Below, in pieces: positions 58,894 through 64,000 of a DNA stretch of 64,000 nt; position 1 is the stretch's first letter; every line of letters begins with the position of its first letter. The stretch is taken from the NCBI GenBank assembly GCA_021817565.1, contig JAKAUP010000007.1:62001-126000 (forward strand). Reading direction: 5' to 3'. Source of the DNA: Microcaldota archaeon. GTDB taxonomy: Archaea; Micrarchaeota; Micrarchaeia; Micrarchaeales; Micrarchaeaceae. Both the position numbers and the translations under genes were made by a program. The notes under the pieces were generated by a model. It was not told where the DNA came from. It saw only the letters and a program-made list of their open reading frames with translations, and ran no database searches.

Positions 58894-59151
58894 ATGCAGG
58901 GATTTGAAAGGGGAGTACTCATTTCTGGTCTAGGTTGGATATTGGCCGGTACTATAACGCTCTCAATATGGGAAATAGCGGTCAAAAAAGCACTTTCCTA
59001 CACGAATCCACCAGGAATACTAGCGCTAGGCGTAATCTGCATAATCTCAGGACTATCTATCATAATATTCAAAAAACAGGTTAGTGCGTTTGCTGAAAGG
59101 AAGATTGCCACATCAAAAGCAAAATCAAAATATCGAATCCACAAGCTATAA
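58894..59151 (+). CDS. Small two-TM membrane protein
   Basis: ORF MQGFERGVLISGLGWILAGTITLSIWEIAVKK...LALGVICIISGLSIIIF. Confidence 0.5.
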   Translation: MQGFERGVLISGLGWILAGTITLSIWEIAVKKALSYTNPPGILALGVICIISGLSIIIFKKQVSAFAERKIATSKAKSKYRIHKL

Positions 59152-59182
59152 AAAGATGCGGGGGCAGAACCTATCGGTATAG

Positions 59183-60043
59183 ATGATTACACTGATTGAT
59201 CTTCTACATTCCGTAATAATAGGCATAGTCCAGGGCATATCCGAATGGTTGCCTATAAGCAGCAAAACGCAGATTATATTGGCGTCGGAGTATCTCCAAC
59301 ACCTAACATTCAACCAGGCATATACCTTCGGCCTATTCATGGAAATAGGGACAGTCCTGGCAGCTATAATCTATTTCAGGAAGGACCTTTTGACATTGAT
59401 AAAAGCACTTCTGGGAAGAGGCGACCGGCAAGACAAAAAACTTCTAATATATGTTATCGTGGCAACTGTAGTGACCGGGATTGTAGGCGTTCCATTATAT
59501 CTTGTGGCCGATTCTGTAAGTGGAATTAATGTCGGGATACCTATGCTTATCATAGGCCTTGTCCTGATAGGGGATGCCATACTGATAAGACATTCAAGGA
59601 AAAAGATAAGTAAAAAGAGTACTAAAAAATTCAAGGATCTTAAGACAAGGGATTACTTCATAATAGGCGGTTTGCAAGGAGTCGCTGCACTTCCAGGAGT
59701 CAGCAGATCAGGCATCACAACCAGCGCACTGCTTCTTATGGGCACAGAACCTGACGAAGCGTTTCGGCTTTCCTTTCTGATAGGGATATTTGCCAGCACA
59801 GCCGCCGCAATAATGACCGTAATAATAAGCAAGGGGAACGTGATAGCTTCGCTCGCCGGCATAGGTATATCCGGCCTCATAATAGCAATCATCGTCGCAA
59901 TCATCGTAAGTCTTTTCCTAATAGACTTCTTGATAAAAGTCGCAGGGAAGGCAAAGATAATATACGTCACTACCGGTCTAGGCATACTTGCAATATCGTT
60001 CGGCCTTACCTACCTAATCTTCAACATACACGCAATCGGATAG
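59183..60043 (+). CDS. uppP: UppP/BacA-type undecaprenyl-diphosphatase
   Basis: GIVQGISEWLPISSKTQIILA; GGLQGVAALPGVSRSGITTSALLLMG. Confidence 0.93.
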   Translation: MITLIDLLHSVIIGIVQGISEWLPISSKTQIILASEYLQHLTFNQAYTFGLFMEIGTVLAAIIYFRKDLLTLIKALLGRGDRQDKKLLIYVIVATVVTGIVGVPLYLVADSVSGINVGIPMLIIGLVLIGDAILIRHSRKKISKKSTKKFKDLKTRDYFIIGGLQGVAALPGVSRSGITTSALLLMGTEPDEAFRLSFLIGIFASTAAAIMTVIISKGNVIASLAGIGISGLIIAIIVAIIVSLFLIDFLIKVAGKAKIIYVTTGLGILAISFGLTYLIFNIHAIG

Positions 60044-60072
60044 CGCTACCAACCATTTAAAACAGGCATTCT

Positions 60073-60624
60073 ATGAAGGAAGACATGCAACCATGGATAC
60101 TGTGCGGGGATATGCTTGTAAGGATAAAAGAGGAATTCATGAGCGAGGCCATTGCGCTGCTTGACAAGGAGATAAAGGCAGGCAACATATCAGTGAGCGG
60201 CGATGTAGAAAGTGCGGCGGAGCAGGACAGGGAATACGAGAAAAAGATGATGGTAATAAACAACCTTATGGCCGAGAGGGAGAAACTGAACTCAATCTAT
60301 GGGGATTATATGGAAAAGGAAAAAGAAGGGAATCCAAAAATAGTGGAAAGGGCAGAGGTGCTAAGGAAATTTCTGCTATCAGTAGACACAATAAGCATAC
60401 TTATGAGTTACGTCACTGAAATCGACATTTGGATAAAAGAGGTAGCAAAAGAGGTAAAGGCAGAAAGCATAGTGGAGGTATTAAAAAGTACTTCCGGTTC
60501 TGGGGTGCGCATAGACATACTTAGAAGAGTAGTGTCGAAAAGAAACTTCGTAGAAGACAAGGTAATTTCAACGAGCGAATACCAACAGCTTAAATCAGTG
60601 ATAAATAATTCGTCTAATGTCTAA
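60073..60624 (+). CDS. Hypothetical protein
   Basis: ORF between uppP and hmgA; charged, helical composition, no family recognised. Confidence 0.6.
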   Translation: MKEDMQPWILCGDMLVRIKEEFMSEAIALLDKEIKAGNISVSGDVESAAEQDREYEKKMMVINNLMAEREKLNSIYGDYMEKEKEGNPKIVERAEVLRKFLLSVDTISILMSYVTEIDIWIKEVAKEVKAESIVEVLKSTSGSGVRIDILRRVVSKRNFVEDKVISTSEYQQLKSVINNSSNV

Positions 60625-60675
60625 TACTGCTACGTCCTTTTTATATCTTAACCTGTAACTCGCTGTTGTGTTGTT

Positions 60676-61899
60676 ATGGTAGAAGCAGAAAAACAAAAGA
60701 AATTCAGAGAAATGGACATGGAAGAAAGGTTTGATTACCTCAGGAGAAATTCTGGTTTGACGGAGCACGGGGAACAAGTGCTGCGAGACTGGAAGAACAA
60801 CGCACCAAAGGAAACAGAGAACCATATCGGATACATGGTATTGCCCATAGGTTTGGTAAAGATAAGAGTCAACCAAAAAATATACGGAGTGCCGATGGCG
60901 ACGGAAGAACCAAGTGTGGTCGCAGCAGCATCGCACGGCGCAAAAATGGCAGAAAAAACAGGCGGGTTCAAGACGCAAGTAATCGGTACTGGTACAATTA
61001 CAACGGGTCAGATACAGATAATAGACATACCGTCAGACAGGTTTGAGGCGGCAATCCAGAAAGTTATTGATTACATCCCTCAATTGGTGGAGGTGGGAAA
61101 CATCGCTTCCCCTAGATTGATTGCCGCAGGAGGCGGGATAGTCTCAATTAAGCCTAAATCAATATACGTAAAGATGCGCCAGTCTGTGCCAGGTGCAGAC
61201 CATAGGCAGCTGATAATCGATTTCGATGTAGAATGCAAAGACGCTATGGGCGCAAATGCCGTAAGCAAGATGGCAGAGGCAATGGCCAAGCCAATTGAAA
61301 GCTTAACTGGAGGGAAGGCGGTAGGCAGGATACTCTCCAACTTATCTCTAGGAAGATTGGTTATATGCGAAGCAGAATTCGACAAAGAAGCAATAGGGCT
61401 TAGAAAGGAGATAAACGGTAGCGTAATAGAAATCCCTGCAAACGAGATGATAAGGAACATAATCGCGCTCAACGACTGGGCTGCGATAGACCAGTTCAGG
61501 ACGACCACCCACAACAAAGGCATAATGAACGGGATTACTGCCGTAGCACTTGCGCTTGGCCAAGACACGAGGGCGATAGAGTCCGCAGCGCACTCATATG
61601 CAGCGTACGGGGGAAGAAGCTATCAGCCTCTGAGCCATTTCGAAATACTAGGAAATGGTAATCTATATGGATGCCTTTCCGTGCCAATACCTGTGGGCCT
61701 GGTAAGCGGAGTTATAGACTCAAACCCTACAGCAAAGGCACTAATAGAAATTACTGGATGCAATGATGCGAGGGAGCTGGCTTCCCTGCATGCGGCTGTA
61801 GGGCTAGCGCAGAACATATCTGCGTTAAGGATGCTCGCAGGCGAGGGCATAAGCAAAGGCCATATGCCTCTCCACCACCTAAGAACATCCAGTTCTTAG
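60676..61899 (+). CDS. hmgA: Hydroxymethylglutaryl-CoA reductase
   Basis: MEERFDYLRRNSGL; ENHIGYMVLPIGLVKIRVN; PMATEEPSVVAAASHGAKMA; DAMGANAVSKMAEA; HMPLHHLRTSSS. Confidence 0.93.
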   Translation: MVEAEKQKKFREMDMEERFDYLRRNSGLTEHGEQVLRDWKNNAPKETENHIGYMVLPIGLVKIRVNQKIYGVPMATEEPSVVAAASHGAKMAEKTGGFKTQVIGTGTITTGQIQIIDIPSDRFEAAIQKVIDYIPQLVEVGNIASPRLIAAGGGIVSIKPKSIYVKMRQSVPGADHRQLIIDFDVECKDAMGANAVSKMAEAMAKPIESLTGGKAVGRILSNLSLGRLVICEAEFDKEAIGLRKEINGSVIEIPANEMIRNIIALNDWAAIDQFRTTTHNKGIMNGITAVALALGQDTRAIESAAHSYAAYGGRSYQPLSHFEILGNGNLYGCLSVPIPVGLVSGVIDSNPTAKALIEITGCNDARELASLHAAVGLAQNISALRMLAGEGISKGHMPLHHLRTSSS

Positions 61900-62022
61900 G
61901 TATCCTGCCAGCGAAGCTGCAGACAGTTAAGTATAAATATCTGGAAGCTAATTCTATGTAATCGTGTAAAACCAGCTGCAAAATCAAAAGTAATATTTAT
62001 TTAACTATTAAAGTATCCGCGT

Positions 62023-62118
62023 GCAGGGATGGCGGAGCATGGTCAAACGCGACAGACTCAAGATCTGCTGGCTTAGGCCTACGGGAGTTCAAAACGAGAA
62101 TAAATCTCCCTCCCTGCA
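62023..62118 (+). tRNA. tRNA-Leu(CAA) with 11-nt intron in the T-loop (about 62094-62104)
   Basis: GCAGGGA TG GCGGAGCATGGTCAAACGC G ACAGA-CTCAAGA-TCTGC, long variable arm, GGGAG-[TTCAAAACGAGAATAAAT]-CTCCC TCCCTGC A; T-loop 18 nt instead of 7. Confidence 0.88.
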
Positions 62119-62133
62119 TATTAAGGTGTAAAA

Positions 62134-62892
62134 ATGAGCAAAAACAAAGAATCAGGAAAAAGAGCGCAAAAAATATACGAGATACCAAACTACCCCCAGA
62201 GCGAAGAGTTTACTGGATCGGCAGCCTGCGTAATGATGGTATTAAAGTACATAAACAAAGACTTCAAGATGAAAAAAGAGGCAGAGTTTGACATATGGAA
62301 GGATGCCATAGGCGGGAGCATATGGCACGGCTCAAAGTATGGGATAGCATATGCGCTCGCAAAGAGGGGCGCCCAGCCTAGGATAATAAGCAATAATCTG
62401 AAGGACGAAGGGTATGAGAAAAAGTTGGCGGTTTACGAAGGTACAAACCTCGAAACCCTAAAAGCATCCTACAACGAGATAAGGGAAAAGGTGAAGTCGC
62501 TCAAGATACCTGAGGAATACAAACGCATAAACACCAATACGGTAAAGAGTGAAATCAACGCGGGCCGCATACCTATAGTGCTTGTGAACTCAGGCTATTT
62601 GGAGGGAGAAAAGAACCCGGAGAAGAGCACCGGTCCGCAATGGGTCGTTGTGAAAGGATACGATGCAGATACCTTCTACATAAACGATCCGTTTTCCGAC
62701 AACACAGTGGAGATAAACCCACAGCTTTTCAAGACAGTTCTAGGGTATGATTCAGAGCTGAACCTGATATCAATAAGCACCAGAAAACCTGCCCCAAAAA
62801 AAGGGAAGCAAAAACAGCCTCCAAAAAAGAAGGCAGATAAGAAAAGCGTAAAAGGAAAAAGCAAACCAGGGAAGAAATACCCTCGCAGATAA
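62134..62892 (+). CDS. C39-like peptidase-fold protein, apparently lacking catalytic Cys/His, with Lys-rich tail
   Basis: IPNYPQSEEFTGSAACVMMVLKYI ... GPQWVVVKGYDADTFYINDPF resembles EFTCGPA.../HWVVVxGYD...NDP of C39-like peptidases. Confidence 0.6.
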   Translation: MSKNKESGKRAQKIYEIPNYPQSEEFTGSAACVMMVLKYINKDFKMKKEAEFDIWKDAIGGSIWHGSKYGIAYALAKRGAQPRIISNNLKDEGYEKKLAVYEGTNLETLKASYNEIREKVKSLKIPEEYKRINTNTVKSEINAGRIPIVLVNSGYLEGEKNPEKSTGPQWVVVKGYDADTFYINDPFSDNTVEINPQLFKTVLGYDSELNLISISTRKPAPKKGKQKQPPKKKADKKSVKGKSKPGKKYPRR

Positions 62893-62896
62893 GAGC

Positions 62897-63124
62897 TCAA
62901 TTCAGGAGCTCTTTTCTTTTTCGGTATCCAGTTCCGTATCTCACCGAACCGGTATTCATACCAGAGTAGCACCTAGTGCACAAATACCTCTTATCTATCG
63001 GCAAAGAGATCTCCTGCAATTCTGCCGAAGCCACTAGGAACTTTACTTCTTCCTTAATCAGAGTGCGTTGGCAAACAGCACACCGCATGCTCTCGCTAAA
63101 CTCTTCTTTTTCGTAGATATCCAT
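62897..63124 (-). CDS. Small zinc-ribbon-like protein
   Basis: CAVCQRTLI ... YLCTRCYSG. Confidence 0.6.
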   Translation of the reverse strand: MDIYEKEEFSESMRCAVCQRTLIKEEVKFLVASAELQEISLPIDKRYLCTRCYSGMNTGSVRYGTGYRKRKELLN

Positions 63125-63336
63125 AGTCCCATCCCATAATCAAACCCATAATCTGATTTTTTTAGATTATATATATGCCTTTTTATCCGGAAAGTTCCGC
63201 TAAAAAGAAGGATGAAAAACTTAGAGGTAAAACAATCAAGCACAGAGAAAGTCTTTTAAAGCTTTTTTTATCCAGCCATACAAATTTTATAGAAAGACTT
63301 TTATTTTTTGGAGGTGAGAGGGAAGCGGTGTTATAG

Positions 63337-63987
63337 ATGTCGGATGAGAACCTAAAAGGTATCTTCAAAAAGTATGAGCTAAAACCGCTACCGTATAAGC
63401 TGGACGCGCTCGAGCCGTATATAAGCAAGGATATAATGGACGTGCATTACAATGGCCATCACAAAGGTTATGTAAACACGGTAAACAACCTGGTGGACAG
63501 GTTCGGCAAGATAGTGAACGAGGAAACAAAGGAATATGATATACAAGGCGTAGTAAGGGGCATAACATTCAACTTGAACGGCCACAAACTGCACTCGCTC
63601 TACTGGAACAATATGGCTGAGGAAGGGAAAAGGGGGAAGCCCGGAGGTCTTGTTGCAGATATGATAGAGAAGCAATACAAGAGCATAGACAGATTCAAGA
63701 AAGTGCTATTCGAAACCGCAACATCGCTTCCAGGCACAGGATGGACAACCCTAAATTACGATGTGGAGAACGGAAATCTGCAGATCATGACATACGAAAA
63801 CCATTTCATGAACCAGATAGCGGAACTGCCAATAATCATGATACTTGACGAATTTGAGCATGCATACTATCTTCAGTATAAAAACAAGCGAAATGACTAT
63901 GTTGACGCTTGGTGGAATCTGATAAACTGGGATGACGTAGAGGATCGCTTAAGAAAGGCAGTAAACAGGGAGAAAAAAGAAGGATAA
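63337..63987 (+). CDS. sod: Superoxide dismutase (Fe/Mn)
   Basis: [79 protein letters not shown]. Confidence 0.94.
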   Translation: MSDENLKGIFKKYELKPLPYKLDALEPYISKDIMDVHYNGHHKGYVNTVNNLVDRFGKIVNEETKEYDIQGVVRGITFNLNGHKLHSLYWNNMAEEGKRGKPGGLVADMIEKQYKSIDRFKKVLFETATSLPGTGWTTLNYDVENGNLQIMTYENHFMNQIAELPIIMILDEFEHAYYLQYKNKRNDYVDAWWNLINWDDVEDRLRKAVNREKKEG

Positions 63988-64000
63988 GCCCACTTATCGG

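Noticed and set aside
1-64000. CRISPR array or rRNA operon
   Set aside because: No regularly spaced short repeats and no recognisable 16S/23S/5S sequence seen on reading.

Overview
This 64 kb window is a gene-dense archaeal chromosome segment, best matching an ARMAN/Micrarchaeota-like (DPANN) genome. That placement is inferred from gene content (fused three-unit EndA, T-loop tRNA introns, bacterial-type gyrase), not from a database search. Core modules seen: citrate synthase/aconitase/malate:quinone oxidoreductase; an S10-type ribosomal cluster (uL3-uL4-uL23-uL2-uS19-uL22-uS3) plus eL15, eL42, eL14 and eL34; replication/repair genes (PCNA, GINS, RadA, GyrA/B, SSB, Lhr-type helicase, Mre11); NuoABCD; ThyA-DHFR; an AglB oligosaccharyltransferase and envelope genes; HMG-CoA reductase; thermosome; SOD. 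Six tRNA genes are readable: Ile(UAU), initiator Met, Gly(CCC) with a 13-nt intron, Lys(CUU) and Leu(CAA) each with an intron in the T-loop, and Trp with a 68-nt intron. The most notable items are: (1) a secreted, bacterial-OMP-like beta-barrel candidate ending in ...GVGYRF; (2) a tandem triplet of mosaic membrane proteins with near-identical segments flanking divergent TM segments and a recurrent stop-codon hairpin; (3) T-loop tRNA introns with the fused splicing endonuclease directly beside one of them; (4) several candidate structured RNAs, including a possible RNase P RNA; (5) two probable pseudoenzymes and one degraded pseudogene. No CRISPR array, rRNA or intact mobile element was recognised.
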